Positions 35,473 through 43,413 are shown, counted from the first letter of the stretch. The stretch is 64,000 nucleotides of DNA from Gammaproteobacteria bacterium (GCA_022071965.1 JAJVIQ010000022.1:1-64000); one strand, 5' to 3'. Notes: a model not told the origin generated them from the sequence alone. Program-made: numbers and translations.

Positions 35473-35509
35473 ACAACAAAATCCCCGGCGATCCTGCGAC
35501 CACCGGGGA
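35473..35509 (-). terminator. Intrinsic terminator of the Lpp-like gene
   Basis: On the minus strand, TCCCCGG and CCGGGGA pair (35509-35503 with 35488-35482) around a 14-base loop and are followed by the T-rich tail TTTTGTTGT. It lies 42 bases after the lipoprotein stop codon, the expected place for a strong terminator of an abundant mRNA. Confidence 0.75.
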
Positions 35510-35550
35510 CTCATCTACAGATTAAGTAACTGCTGTCGTCTCAGGCGCAA

Positions 35551-35838
35551 TTACTTGCGCATGATGCGGTTCCACAGCTGGTCGATCTTGTCGCTGTTGG
35601 CCTTGCAGCAGGCGTTGGCTTCGTCAGCCGCACGCTTGGCCTCGTCAGCCGACGCCTGGGCCGCGCTGGCCGCGGAAGCGGCAGCGTCAGCAGCAGACTT
35701 GGCCGCACGTGCCTCGCTCAGCGCCGTGTCGGCCGTCGACTTCACCGCCTCGAACTCCTCGCGAGTGATCTGCTGGCAGCCGGCTGCCATCGCGAGGATC
35801 ATGGCCAGTGCGGAAACTTTAACGAACTTCATCTGCAT
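35551..35838 (-). CDS. Lpp/OprI-like alanine-zipper outer-membrane lipoprotein
   Basis: A 95-residue lipoprotein precursor. The signal sequence ends in MAAGC with the lipidated Cys at position 21. The mature part is an Ala-rich coiled coil with heptad-like repeats (SAADAAASAASAAQASADEA), then ANACCKANSDKIDQLWNRIMRK. The terminal Arg-Lys matches Braun lipoprotein, whose last Lys is joined to peptidoglycan by L,D-transpeptidase. A pair of cysteines near residue 78 is unusual for Lpp and could link helices. AGGAG eight bases before the first ATG favours the 35838 start over the ATG two codons later. Confidence 0.87.
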   Translation of the reverse strand: MQMKFVKVSALAMILAMAAGCQQITREEFEAVKSTADTALSEARAAKSAADAAASAASAAQASADEAKRAADEANACCKANSDKIDQLWNRIMRK

Positions 35839-35902
35839 GATGTTATCTCCTGTTTTTCACTTATCACGAAGGGCCCCAAGGTCGTTCGACCTTTAGTTAA
35901 TA

Positions 35903-35931
35903 ATGATGAACCATTTTTTCAGAAATCGCAA
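35903..35931 (-). promoter_or_regulatory. Promoter of the Lpp-like gene
   Basis: Reading the minus strand: TTGCGA (35931-35926), a 17-base AT-rich spacer, then CATCAT (35908-35903). This gives four of six matches at each hexamer with ideal spacing, 65 bases before the start codon, in an AT-rich island that stands out from the GC-rich surroundings. It overlaps the last codons of the upstream nudL gene. Confidence 0.6.
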
Positions 35932-36578
35932 TTTCCCCTTGTAGCGCGTAGCGATTCGTGCAAATCGGGGGCTAGTCCGTTCAGGATCGCGACGAGATTG
36001 ACGAGCATCGTCGCGGTCGCTCCCCAGATCACATTACTACCATACTGAATGGTGTCGAAAACGCGAGCTTGATCGCGATCCGGCACCGGCCGCGTTTGGT
36101 AATTTCGCCCATTCAGGACGAATGGCAGGGGGATCTCGAACACTGCGGTGACTTCAGACTGCTGCAACACCAGCCGGAATCCCTCCTCGATCACGCCGAC
36201 CACGGGTACGACGCTGAATCCCGTGCGGGTGTCGAGCGCCGGCAGGGCACCGGCGAGGTGCACGTGGCGTTGGGCGATCCCGGTTTCCTCCTCCAGTTCG
36301 CGCAGCGCCGCCTGAGCGTACGTCGCATCCGCGTCACTGACGGTTCCGCCCGGGAAGCAGATCTGGCCGGCATGATGGGTCAGCGTCGGCGCCCGGCGGG
36401 TGAACAGCACCGCGTTGCCCTCGCGCCGGCTGACGATCGGTATGAGCACCGCGGCCGGACGCAGGGCCGGCGTGGAAAAAGACGGCGCGTATTCCGGCGC
36501 AGGGCGAAGGCAGCCGCTCAGGGCGGCGGCCAGATCGACCGCTGCCAGGACTCCGCGCTCGGGAACGATCAGGGCCAC
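35919..36578 (-). CDS. nudL: NUDIX hydrolase, CoA pyrophosphatase type
   Basis: A 219-residue NUDIX enzyme. The NUDIX box GGTVSDADATYAQAALREL continues into EEETGI near residues 77-100. It is preceded by the coenzyme A pyrophosphatase block FTRRAPTLTHHAGQICFPGG, which distinguishes NudL (YeaB) from other NUDIX proteins. It should split CoA and oxidised CoA into 3',5'-ADP and phosphopantetheine. Its start overlaps the stop of the upstream exported protein by 10 bases. Confidence 0.85.
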   Translation of the reverse strand: MALIVPERGVLAAVDLAAALSGCLRPAPEYAPSFSTPALRPAAVLIPIVSRREGNAVLFTRRAPTLTHHAGQICFPGGTVSDADATYAQAALRELEEETGIAQRHVHLAGALPALDTRTGFSVVPVVGVIEEGFRLVLQQSEVTAVFEIPLPFVLNGRNYQTRPVPDRDQARVFDTIQYGSNVIWGATATMLVNLVAILNGLAPDLHESLRATRGNCDF

Positions 36579-36946
36579 CGGGCGCCGTCTGCCGGGCTGG
36601 TCTTCTGACGCTTCCCGTGCATCTCGTCGACGAGGGCATGCATGGCGTCGGCGAAGCTCATCGTCTGGCTATCGGCGCAGTGCGCATCCAGCCATGCGAT
36701 GATCGCGTTCGTGTCCATGTCGGGAACGATGTTGTAGGTCTCAGGCACGAAGGCGTTGTAGGCCGTGAGGTAGCCGGCCACGTACTCCTTGTAGTGCTCG
36801 AAGTCGCCGGCGGCCCGGGCCTGATTGTAGCTGTGGCACGATTTCTGGCCCAGCCCCCAGATGACGTAGTGATCCTCGATGTCGGCCGCGCTGGAAATCG
36901 ACGCCGGCAGGAACAGGGTCAGGGCAAGCAGGATTTTCAATCGCAC
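36569..36946 (-). CDS. Small exported protein of unknown function
   Basis: A 125-residue protein with a clear signal peptide (LLALTLFLPASISSAA, cleavage about residue 21). The mature part has two cysteines (in KSCHSY and DAHCAD) suited to one disulfide, and the motif EYVAGYLTAYNAF. Short periplasmic proteins with this two-Cys helical pattern are frequent in proteobacteria, but I cannot name the family. It overlaps nudL by 10 bases, so the two share a transcript. Confidence 0.72.
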   Translation of the reverse strand: MRLKILLALTLFLPASISSAADIEDHYVIWGLGQKSCHSYNQARAAGDFEHYKEYVAGYLTAYNAFVPETYNIVPDMDTNAIIAWLDAHCADSQTMSFADAMHALVDEMHGKRQKTSPADGARWP

Positions 36947-37010
36947 GTGGTGGTCTCCTCGGTGTTCGTGGGCGTTGGGATTTCAGGCTGGTGCAGCGGC
37001 GGCGGCGATA

Positions 37011-38207
37011 TCAGCCGCCGCCGTTTAGCGTGGTCCGAATGCCGTTGGCCAGGCGCTTGACGCCGGCGATGGCGAAGTCAGGCTCCAGGGCGCCGTAGGA
37101 TACGCGTATCGCGCAGCCCCCCTCGATGCCGAAGGCGGATCCCGGCAATACCGCCACGCGGTGCTCGCGGATGAGCCGCTGCGTGAGCAGCAGCGGGTCC
37201 ATGTCCGCATCGAGCCGCACGAGCACGTAAAATGCGCCGGTCGATGCGGAGAGCCGGCAGGTATCGCCGAGCTCCGCGAGCTCCCGCATCACAACCTCGC
37301 GAACGCCGCTCAGCGTGCGGCACATCTCCTCCCGGTAGGCAGCGCCGCTCTCGATGACGGCGGCAGCGGCCTCCTGCGCGAGCAGGTTGGCGCAGATGAG
37401 GTTTGTGTCCTGCGCCTTCATGACCGCGCTGAAGAGGTGATCCGGCAGGACCATGTACCCAATGCGCCAGGCGGCGAATCCGAAGCTTTTCGACAGCGAG
37501 AATATGGAAATCGTGTGGCAGGCGCTCTGCGGCAGCGAGCCCGGGGAAAAATGAGTGCTGCCGGCGTAGGTGAAGTGTTCGTAGGCCTCGTCGCTGACGT
37601 GATATATGTTCATCTCCCGGCACATCGCATTCACGGCGCTCAATTGTTCGCGGGAGTAGACCATGCCGGTGGGATTGTTCGGTGAGACTGTGACGACGGC
37701 GCGCGTGCGGGGCGTAATCGACTCGCGCAGCGCCTGGAGATCGAGATTGAGATCCGGGGCGGTCGGGACCAGCACCGGCCGCGCGCCGACCATGCGTATC
37801 GCCATCTCGTGGTTGAAGTAATACGGCAACGGCAGCACGACTTCGTCGCCTGTGTCGCAGATCGCGAACATGGCATTCAGGAAGGCCATGTTGCCGCCCG
37901 CCGTGACGACTATACGCGCGCCGTCGCCGTCGACATTCATGCCGTTCTCGCGCCTGAGCTTGGCTGCGATCGCGGCGCGCAGACTCGAGGTACCCTGCAC
38001 GGCGCCATACCTGTGATGGCCATGCTGCAGGTAGTGCTCCGCGGCGCGCAGCGCCTGCGGTGGGGGCGGGTAGAAGACCACGCCCTGCGCCAGCGAAAGG
38101 GTGCCCGGGTGCTCCTGGATCCATCTTCCCACCGTTGGAATGATGGGGGTCTGCACCGCGCGCATCCGCTCGCTCTGTCGCCAGGGGCCGTTTGAGAGGG
38201 GCGCCAT
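37011..38207 (-). CDS. Class I/II pyridoxal-phosphate aminotransferase
   Basis: A 398-residue fold-type I aminotransferase. The PLP-binding Lys is in SIFSLSKSFGFAAWRIGYM near residue 235. Other family marks are VTAGGNMAFLNAM, TVSPNNPTGMVY near 175 and VSYGALEPD near the end. It resembles the aspartate/aromatic aminotransferase group; the substrate cannot be set from sequence. The ATG at 38207 is favoured; an ATG about 14 codons later (MRAVQTP) is possible. It runs downstream of the Gre factor gene with a 47-base gap. Confidence 0.87.
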   Translation of the reverse strand: MAPLSNGPWRQSERMRAVQTPIIPTVGRWIQEHPGTLSLAQGVVFYPPPPQALRAAEHYLQHGHHRYGAVQGTSSLRAAIAAKLRRENGMNVDGDGARIVVTAGGNMAFLNAMFAICDTGDEVVLPLPYYFNHEMAIRMVGARPVLVPTAPDLNLDLQALRESITPRTRAVVTVSPNNPTGMVYSREQLSAVNAMCREMNIYHVSDEAYEHFTYAGSTHFSPGSLPQSACHTISIFSLSKSFGFAAWRIGYMVLPDHLFSAVMKAQDTNLICANLLAQEAAAAVIESGAAYREEMCRTLSGVREVVMRELAELGDTCRLSASTGAFYVLVRLDADMDPLLLTQRLIREHRVAVLPGSAFGIEGGCAIRVSYGALEPDFAIAGVKRLANGIRTTLNGGG

Positions 38208-38254
38208 CGGATGGACGTGACCAGGAGTCTCGGAAGCTCGCGAGTCCCGGAGGC

Positions 38255-38761
38255 TCAGCTGAGGTCGGGATAGCTGATGCCGGTGATCTCCAGCTCCACG
38301 TTTCCGGCGGGCCGCTCCCAGGTGACGACGTCGCCCACGCGGCGTCCGATGAGCGAGCGCGCCAGCGGTGACACCCAGCTGATCAGTCCGGTCGGCGCGC
38401 AGGCCTCCTGTTCGCCGACGATCACAACGTGGTGCCGATGACCGTCTTCGTCCAGGAGATCCACGGCGGCACCGAAACGGATCTCGTCGTGGGATGCCGG
38501 CGGGGTGACCAGTATCGCGTTCTGCACGCACTGCTCGAGATAGCGCTCGTCGCGCTCGACCCGCTTCAACTCGGCCATGACCGACATGTCTTCGCCGCCA
38601 GCCTGCAGTCCGCGCCGCTGCTCGCGCAGCTCGTGCAGCTCCTGCTGCAGCTTGCGCAGACCGCGGGGGGTGACATAGAGCGGATGTTCGCTCAACGGCC
38701 GCTCCGGCAGATCCGCATCGGCGGCATCGCCGTCGGGTTCCTTGACGAAGGCCCGGCTCAC
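38255..38761 (-). CDS. GreA/GreB-family transcription elongation factor
   Basis: A 168-residue Gre factor. The N-terminal coiled coil (residues about 30-85; LYVTPRGLRKLQQELHELRE) should enter the RNA polymerase secondary channel. The C-terminal FKBP-like domain includes SWVSPLARSLIGRRVGDVV. It starts SRAFVKEPDGD, a pattern seen in the GreB-like group rather than housekeeping GreA. The two acidic tip residues of the coiled coil cannot be confidently assigned. The start is GTG at 38761 with AGG eight bases upstream. Confidence 0.85.
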   Translation of the reverse strand: MSRAFVKEPDGDAADADLPERPLSEHPLYVTPRGLRKLQQELHELREQRRGLQAGGEDMSVMAELKRVERDERYLEQCVQNAILVTPPASHDEIRFGAAVDLLDEDGHRHHVVIVGEQEACAPTGLISWVSPLARSLIGRRVGDVVTWERPAGNVELEITGISYPDLS

Positions 38762-38961
38762 GGCTGCACCTGCAGGCTGCCTGATGGGATGAAGGTGTGC
38801 ATGGGAGGGATTGTAACCGGAATGCCGGGCGTTTCCCGCGCGGGACGCCCTGGTCGGCCGGGCTCGCCCTTCGTGGGCAGCCGGACCCGTCCCGCAGTGC
38901 ATGCCCGGCGCCCGAGATACCGGTGCCGCAGCCATGCGGATCGGCCTGTCCCGGAGTGAGG

Positions 38962-39534
38962 CTACTGGAAGCTGAGCAGGCGGCCCTTCTGCTTGAACTG
39001 CGACTTCAGGAACTCCATCTGATCCACCAGGATCCGCCGGTTGCTCAGTGCCAGGAACTCGGCCCAGTTGGGCACGTAGGGGATCGCCAACAGGCTGACG
39101 CCGGCCTGCTCCGGCAGGCGAGATCCCTTGCGCGCGTTGCACGACTTGCAAGCGGCGACCACGTTGGACCAGCAATCCCGGCCGCCCCGCGACAGCGGGA
39201 TGACGTGATCACGCGTAAGCTGGCTGTCGTGAAACTCATCGCCGCAGTACATGCACAGGCTGCCATCGCGCAGGAACAACTCACGATTGTTCAGTGGCGG
39301 GATGCCCCGGCGCTGGTAGCCGTGACGGTCCGAGCGCTTGACGGCGATGATCGAATTGATCGTCACCAGCGATGGCGCGCCCGTTCGCCGCGAGATGCCC
39401 CCGTGAAAGGTGAAGACGCTCTCGCCAGCGGTCCAGGCGATCATGTCGCGGCTATACAGGCATACCGCATCCTCCCAGGGTATCCAGGTTATGGGCGTCC
39501 CCGAAATGTCCAGTCTGAGGATGAGTGGCGACAT
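38962..39534 (-). CDS. HNH endonuclease domain protein
   Basis: A 190-residue protein with a C-terminal HNH domain. Zinc knuckles are CMYC (near residue 95) and CKSC (near 130), and the catalytic core is LTRDHVIPLSRGGRDCWSNV. Stand-alone HNH proteins of this type are widespread chromosomal genes without proven restriction roles. There is no methylase or phage gene nearby, so I read it as a housekeeping or orphan nuclease. Confidence 0.85.
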   Translation of the reverse strand: MSPLILRLDISGTPITWIPWEDAVCLYSRDMIAWTAGESVFTFHGGISRRTGAPSLVTINSIIAVKRSDRHGYQRRGIPPLNNRELFLRDGSLCMYCGDEFHDSQLTRDHVIPLSRGGRDCWSNVVAACKSCNARKGSRLPEQAGVSLLAIPYVPNWAEFLALSNRRILVDQMEFLKSQFKQKGRLLSFQ

Positions 39535-39672
39535 GACGGTTACAGCAGCGTATTGCCAAGTATTGACCGAAATTCCCGCATGCCGTTCATTCTACATGCG
39601 AATTAGCGGGTAAGATCAATCGGGGCGCGCCGCCGCAGCAAGCGGTGCGCGTCGCGGAACAGGCTGTTTCGA

Positions 39673-40458
39673 ATGACCAACATAGAGCGACTGCTTGAGA
39701 TCATGGACCGGCTGCGCGATCCGGTATCCGGCTGCCCGTGGGACCGCCAGCAGACCTTCGCGACCATCGTGCCGCACACGCTTGAGGAGGCTTACGAGGT
39801 GGCCGACGTCATCGAGAGCGGTCGCTACGACGCACTGGCCGGTGAACTCGGCGATCTGCTGTTCCAGATCGTGTTCTACGCTCGGCTGGCGAAGGAGCGC
39901 GGCTGGTTCAGCTTCGATTCGGTCGTCGAGGCGACATGCGAAAAGCTGGTTGCCCGGCACCCGCATGTGTTCGCCGGGGCTGCCGTCGGCGACGCTGGGG
40001 AACAGTCGCGCCGGTGGGAGGCGATCAAGGCGCGTGAACGCAGCGCGGGAAACGCCGGTGCCGGAACGCTCGGCGGCATCGCCCTCGCCCTGCCGGCCAT
40101 CACACGTGCGGCCAAGCTGCAGCGGCGGGCCGCGCAGGTCGGCTTCGACTGGCCGGAGGCGGGACCTGTGTTCGAAAAGGTCCTCGAGGAACTCGGCGAG
40201 GTGCGCGACAGCCTCGGGCAGGGGCGCGAGCGCATGGTGGCCGAGGTCGGCGATCTGCTGTTTGCCTGCATCAATCTGGCGCGGCATCTGGACGTCGAGC
40301 CGGAACAGGCCCTGCGCGGGGCGAACACCCGGTTCGAGCGGCGCTTCGGTCACATCGAAAGGAATCTCGCGAACCAAGGCAAGGCGATCGCGGAGGCAAC
40401 CGCATCGGAGATGGAGGCGCTCTGGGAGGACGCGAAGCGCGGTGACGGCGGCGCGTGA
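39673..40458 (+). CDS. mazG: Nucleoside triphosphate pyrophosphohydrolase MazG
   Basis: A 261-residue tandem-domain MazG, equal to E. coli MazG (263). Both halves carry the EExxE...ExxD metal-binding pattern (HTLEEAYEVADVIE and ELGDLLFQIV; VLEELGEVRDSL and EVGDLLFACINLARHL). It hydrolyses NTPs and dNTPs to NMPs and can lower ppGpp in E. coli. AACAGG lies upstream of the ATG. It converges on the small exported protein at 40475. Confidence 0.95.
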   Translation: MTNIERLLEIMDRLRDPVSGCPWDRQQTFATIVPHTLEEAYEVADVIESGRYDALAGELGDLLFQIVFYARLAKERGWFSFDSVVEATCEKLVARHPHVFAGAAVGDAGEQSRRWEAIKARERSAGNAGAGTLGGIALALPAITRAAKLQRRAAQVGFDWPEAGPVFEKVLEELGEVRDSLGQGRERMVAEVGDLLFACINLARHLDVEPEQALRGANTRFERRFGHIERNLANQGKAIAEATASEMEALWEDAKRGDGGA

Positions 40459-40474
40459 GAGCGCCGCCGGCGAG

Positions 40475-40804
40475 TCAGGGACGGTACCGTTCTATCTGCT
40501 GGATCCGTCCCCGATGGTCGAAGGTAATCTCGGTGACCCAACCCCGCTTTCCGTACGCCGGCAGATAGGCCCAGCGCTTTCGGATCGGAAGGTGATAGTA
40601 GTCGGAATAGACCGTTTCATAGTCGTACGGCCCCAGCCGATACAATACCTCGGCCTCGGTCATGCCCTCATCGAGCATGATGTAATCGCGCATGTCGACC
40701 TCGCCGGCCACGGCCGATGCCGATCCGCAGACCAAGGCCGCCAAAGTCAGCGGCACCGCGAACGAAAGCAGCCGTGAGGTTCGGTTCATCGAGGTGGCGC
40801 TCAC
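40475..40804 (-). CDS. Small exported protein with BamE/SmpA-like fold pattern
   Basis: A 109-residue protein with a signal peptide (LLSFAVPLTLAALVCGSASAVAG, cleavage near residue 34). The mature part has EGMTEAEVLYRLGPYDYET then VTEITFDHRGRIQQIERYR, the helix-helix-strand pattern of SmpA/OmlA (BamE)-like domains. It lacks a lipobox, so it is not BamE itself. The start is GTG at 40804, which has GGAG at suitable distance; an ATG at 40789 has none. It converges on mazG. Confidence 0.68.
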   Translation of the reverse strand: MSATSMNRTSRLLSFAVPLTLAALVCGSASAVAGEVDMRDYIMLDEGMTEAEVLYRLGPYDYETVYSDYYHLPIRKRWAYLPAYGKRGWVTEITFDHRGRIQQIERYRP

Positions 40805-40815
40805 GTGTCGGTTGC

Positions 40816-40844
40816 TCCCGGACGGCGGATGTCATCCGCCCGGG
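40816..40844 (-). promoter_or_regulatory. Leader hairpin covering the ribosome-binding site of the BamE-like gene
   Basis: On the minus strand GCGGAT and ATCCGC pair around a three-base loop, extended by CCCGG and CCGGG after a small bulge. The right arm runs into GGGAG, the only Shine-Dalgarno-like sequence before the GTG at 40804, so folding would partly hide it. Confidence 0.45.
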
Positions 40845-40853
40845 ACACGGTAG

Positions 40854-40859
40854 ATGATA
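40854..40859 (-). promoter_or_regulatory. Candidate -10 element for the BamE-like gene
   Basis: TATCAT on the minus strand, five of six bases of the -10 consensus. Transcription would begin a few bases before the leader hairpin. The -35 region is weak. Confidence 0.35.
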
Positions 40860-40891
40860 GTCTGACAACGGAGCTGAACCGAGGCTTACGA

Positions 40892-40993
40892 GAAAAATCA
40901 GGGCGCCCGAGGCGCCCTGCAAGACCCAAGGGAGGAGTGCAACAGTCACTAGACTGATGTTACACGCCGTGGGTCCTGCATCGCGTATGCCAG
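40892..40993 (-). ncRNA. Candidate small RNA with anti-Shine-Dalgarno loop
   Basis: About 100 nt on the minus strand fold into three parts. An outer stem pairs GCAGGACCCA (40979-40970) with TGGGTCTTGC (40928-40919), ten pairs with one G-U. An inner stem-loop pairs GTGTAAC (40965-40959) with GTTGCAC (40943-40937). A terminator hairpin with a five-T tail follows. CTCCTCCC (40937-40930), complementary to ribosome-binding sites, lies unpaired between inner and outer stems. A TGGTATTAC extended -10-like sequence lies at 41007-40999. It is not 4.5S, 6S or tmRNA by any motif I can recognise. Confidence 0.4.
40893..40919 (-). terminator. Intrinsic terminator downstream of folE2 / candidate sRNA
   Basis: Nine-base perfect arms CAGGGCGCC and GGCGCCCTG (40919-40899) with a three-base loop, followed on the minus strand by ATTTTTCT. 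It is a textbook intrinsic terminator, about 200 bases beyond the folE2 stop. Confidence 0.8.
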
Positions 40994-41060
40994 ACTATGT
41001 AATACCATGGAAAACAATCGGTTATGTGAGGAGGATCGCCAACGGCCCGGCGTCGGCGTC

Positions 41061-41103
41061 AAAAAGCCGGCAGGATCCGTCCGATGTTGCGAGAGGCGCC
41101 GGC
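41061..41103 (-). terminator. Possible terminator just after folE2
   Basis: Self-complementary GCCGGC blocks (41103-41098 and 41071-41066) around a 26-base loop are followed on the minus strand by TTTTTG, starting 18 bases after the folE2 stop. The stem is short and the loop long, so this is weak. If real, it separates folE2 from the candidate sRNA. Confidence 0.3.
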
Positions 41104-41120
41104 CCGGAGTGCGGGCATTC

Positions 41121-41960
41121 CTACCCCCGCGCCGAAACGCCGGAGCGGGGCGATTCGCCGTCCTTGTCGCGCGTGATCATCGCGTAGGCCGAATGATTGT
41201 GGATGGATTCGAAGTTCTCGGACTCCACCACATAGGCGGCGATGCGATGGTCGCCGTTCAGCTGCACCGCGACGTCGCGCACGATGTCCTCCACGAACTT
41301 CGGGTTGTCGTAGGCGCGCTCGGTCACGAATTTCTCGTCCGGGCGCTTGAGCAGGCCGTACAGCTCGCAGGAGGCGATCCGCTCGACCATGTCGATGATC
41401 TCCTCGATCCAGAGAAACCTCCGGATGAGGACACTGACGGTCACGTGGGAGCGCTGGTTGTGCGCGCCGTAGTCGGAGATGCTCTTGGAGCACGGGCACA
41501 GGGAGGTGATCGGCACCACGACCTTCACCCAGATCTCCGAGCGGCCGCTCTTGACCTCGCCGACGAAGGTCACGTCGTAGTCCATCAGGCTTTTTACCCC
41601 CGAGACGGGCGCCGCCTTCTGGATGAAGTACGGAAAGGTCATCTCGACGTGGCTGTCGCGGGCGTCCAGGCGCCCGGCGGTCTCGTTGACCATGCGCATG
41701 AAGCTCTCCACAGAGATCTCGTATTCGTGCTCGTTGAGGATCTCCACGAAGCGCGACATGTGCGTGCCCTTGAACTTGTGGGGCAGGCCGACATACATGT
41801 TGAACTTGGCGACGGTGTGCTGCTCACGGCCGGATCGGTCGCGTACGACGACCGGATGACGGATGTCCTTGATGCCTACGCGATCGATGGAAATGCGGCG
41901 CAGGTCCTCCGTGGACTGCGTGTCGGGGATGGTCCCGGCGATGCCGACGGGCTTGTTCAT
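41121..41960 (-). CDS. folE2: GTP cyclohydrolase FolE2 (type IB)
   Basis: A 279-residue enzyme for the first step of folate synthesis, GTP to dihydroneopterin triphosphate. It is the metal-promiscuous type IB form, unrelated in sequence to zinc-dependent FolE. The metal-ligand Cys is in [20 protein letters not shown] near residue 150. [12 protein letters not shown] and [14 protein letters not shown] are family blocks. AGGAG eight bases before the ATG supports the start. FolE2 genes are often under Zur control, but I found no convincing Zur-type palindrome in the 134 bases upstream. Confidence 0.96.
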   Translation of the reverse strand: MNKPVGIAGTIPDTQSTEDLRRISIDRVGIKDIRHPVVVRDRSGREQHTVAKFNMYVGLPHKFKGTHMSRFVEILNEHEYEISVESFMRMVNETAGRLDARDSHVEMTFPYFIQKAAPVSGVKSLMDYDVTFVGEVKSGRSEIWVKVVVPITSLCPCSKSISDYGAHNQRSHVTVSVLIRRFLWIEEIIDMVERIASCELYGLLKRPDEKFVTERAYDNPKFVEDIVRDVAVQLNGDHRIAAYVVESENFESIHNHSAYAMITRDKDGESPRSGVSARG

Positions 41961-42094
41961 CAGGCTTGCTCCTCTCCGCGGGATGCCCGCTGACGCAGGC
42001 GGATTTCCATTGTTCAGATGGGCGCGCGGCGCACGAAGTTCAACGGTATAGGCCGGTCCGACGGGATTCTAGTGGAGTTTCCGCGTGGCGGCCA

Positions 42095-42985
42095 TCAGCG
42101 ATCGCGGCGGACGATGTAATCGGCCATCGCCCGCAGATTCTCGCCCTGCGCGCCGAGTATCTCGACGGCCCCCAGGGCGTCCTTGTACAGGCGCTCAGCC
42201 ACTGCCTTGGCCGCCTCCAGGCCGAGGAGGTTCGGATAGGTCGGCTTGTTGCGAGCGGCGTCCGAGCCCTGCGGTTTGCCGATGGTCTCGGTCGCCCCTT
42301 CGATGTCGAGAATGTCGTCCTGGACCTGGAAGGCCAGGCCGATGCATCGTGCATAGTCGTCGAGGCGCGCGAGCGTCACTTCGGTGACCGAGGCGGAGGT
42401 CAGCGCGCCGAGGCGGACGCTGGCGCGGATCAGGGCCCCGGTCTTGTGCAGGTGCATGTTCTCCAGTTCCTCGAGAGTGAGCCGGCGGCCCACCGCGCCA
42501 AGGTCGAGGGCCTGTCCGCCGGCCATGCCCAGCGAGCCGCTGGCGCCGGCGAGCGTATCGATCATGGCCAGGCGCTGTGCAGGCGTGAGACCGCCAGCGG
42601 TGGCCTGCGTGATCACGTGCAGGGCGTGTGCCTGCAATGCATCCCCGGCCAGGATCGCCATCGCCTCGCCGAAGACGCGGTGGCAGGTCGGCCGTCCCCG
42701 CCGCAGGTCGTCGTTGTCCATGGCGGGCAGGTCGTCGTGCACCAGGGAGTATGCGTGGATGAGCTCGACCGCCACCGCCGGTGCGTCCAGGGCCTCCGGT
42801 TCTGCGCCCACCGCTTCCCCGGCCAGGTAGACGAGCAGGGGCCGAACGCGTTTTCCGCCGCCCAGCACGGAGTAGCGCATCGCTTCATGCAGCATGGTGG
42901 GCGGCAGAGTGGTCGGAGGCAACCAGCGATCAAGCGCGATTTCGCTGCGCGCCTGCAGGGCGCGCACGGTGGCATCGAAGGACAT
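42095..42985 (-). CDS. ispA: Geranyl/farnesyl diphosphate synthase IspA
   Basis: A 296-residue prenyltransferase matching E. coli IspA (299). The first Asp-rich motif is LVHDDLPAMDNDDLRRG near residue 82 and the second FQVQDDILD near 225, with GGGKRVRPLL near the N-terminus. It condenses IPP with DMAPP and GPP to give FPP for quinones and undecaprenyl carriers. It follows xseB with a seven-base gap, the usual xseB-ispA arrangement. The dxs gene that often follows is replaced here by folE2. Confidence 0.95.
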   Translation of the reverse strand: MSFDATVRALQARSEIALDRWLPPTTLPPTMLHEAMRYSVLGGGKRVRPLLVYLAGEAVGAEPEALDAPAVAVELIHAYSLVHDDLPAMDNDDLRRGRPTCHRVFGEAMAILAGDALQAHALHVITQATAGGLTPAQRLAMIDTLAGASGSLGMAGGQALDLGAVGRRLTLEELENMHLHKTGALIRASVRLGALTSASVTEVTLARLDDYARCIGLAFQVQDDILDIEGATETIGKPQGSDAARNKPTYPNLLGLEAAKAVAERLYKDALGAVEILGAQGENLRAMADYIVRRDR

Positions 42986-42992
42986 GGGGCTC

Positions 42993-43253
42993 TTATTCGT
43001 CGTTGTCGTTGGTGTCGGGATCTGCGGCCTCGAAGGCCTGCAGCCCCGCCTCGCCGTCGCGGGACAGGAGTATCTTCACCTTTTGCTCCGCGTCGGAGAG
43101 GGCCTTCTGGCACGAGCGGGTGAGCGCGACGCCGCGCTCGAAATCCTTCAGCGATTGTTCGAGCGTCAGATCGCCGCTCTCCATGCGCTCCACGAGCGCC
43201 TCGAGTTCGGCGATAGATTTTTCGAAATCAACGCCTTCGCGTTTCTTGGTCAC
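42993..43253 (-). CDS. xseB: Exodeoxyribonuclease VII small subunit
   Basis: An 86-residue protein with the two-helix XseB pattern: DFEKSIAELEALVERMESGDLTLEQS, shortened here to its marks FEKSIAELE, MESGDLTLE and FERGVALTRSCQKAL. It joins XseA to form the single-strand-specific exonuclease VII; xseA is not in the window. The C-terminus is acidic and slightly longer than in E. coli. It is divergent from the rubrerythrin cassette. Confidence 0.94.
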   Translation of the reverse strand: MTKKREGVDFEKSIAELEALVERMESGDLTLEQSLKDFERGVALTRSCQKALSDAEQKVKILLSRDGEAGLQAFEAADPDTNDNDE

Positions 43254-43348
43254 CTGGCCGCCGCTCCCTTCCCGTGCGGGCGCAAAGTTAGCCCAGTGTC
43301 GGGACCGGGGTCAAATTGACCGACGGCGACGATAGTCCCCGGACGTTG

Positions 43349-43376
43349 TTGACAGGCGGCAGGCATGGGTTAAACT
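43349..43376 (+). promoter_or_regulatory. Promoter of the rubrerythrin cassette
   Basis: A perfect -35 hexamer TTGACA (43349-43354), a 16-base spacer and TAAACT (43371-43376, four of six). Transcription would start near 43383, about 70 bases before the rubrerythrin ATG. Confidence 0.6.
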
Positions 43377-43392
43377 GAGTTAGACCAAGTCC

Positions 43393-43413
43393 AAAGTTGC
43401 TCTCGGCAACTTT
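43393..43413 (+). repeat. Inverted repeat in the rubrerythrin leader
   Basis: Perfect eight-base arms AAAGTTGC and GCAACTTT with a five-base loop, just downstream of the predicted transcription start. It could be a repressor operator or an mRNA leader hairpin; the sequence alone does not decide. Confidence 0.5.

Noticed and set aside
38962-39534. HNH protein as part of a defence system
   Set aside because: Neighbours are housekeeping genes (gre, mazG) and no methylase, helicase or toxin partner is present.
41961-42094. Zur operator upstream of folE2
   Set aside because: No AT-rich palindrome resembling a Zur box was found in this interval.
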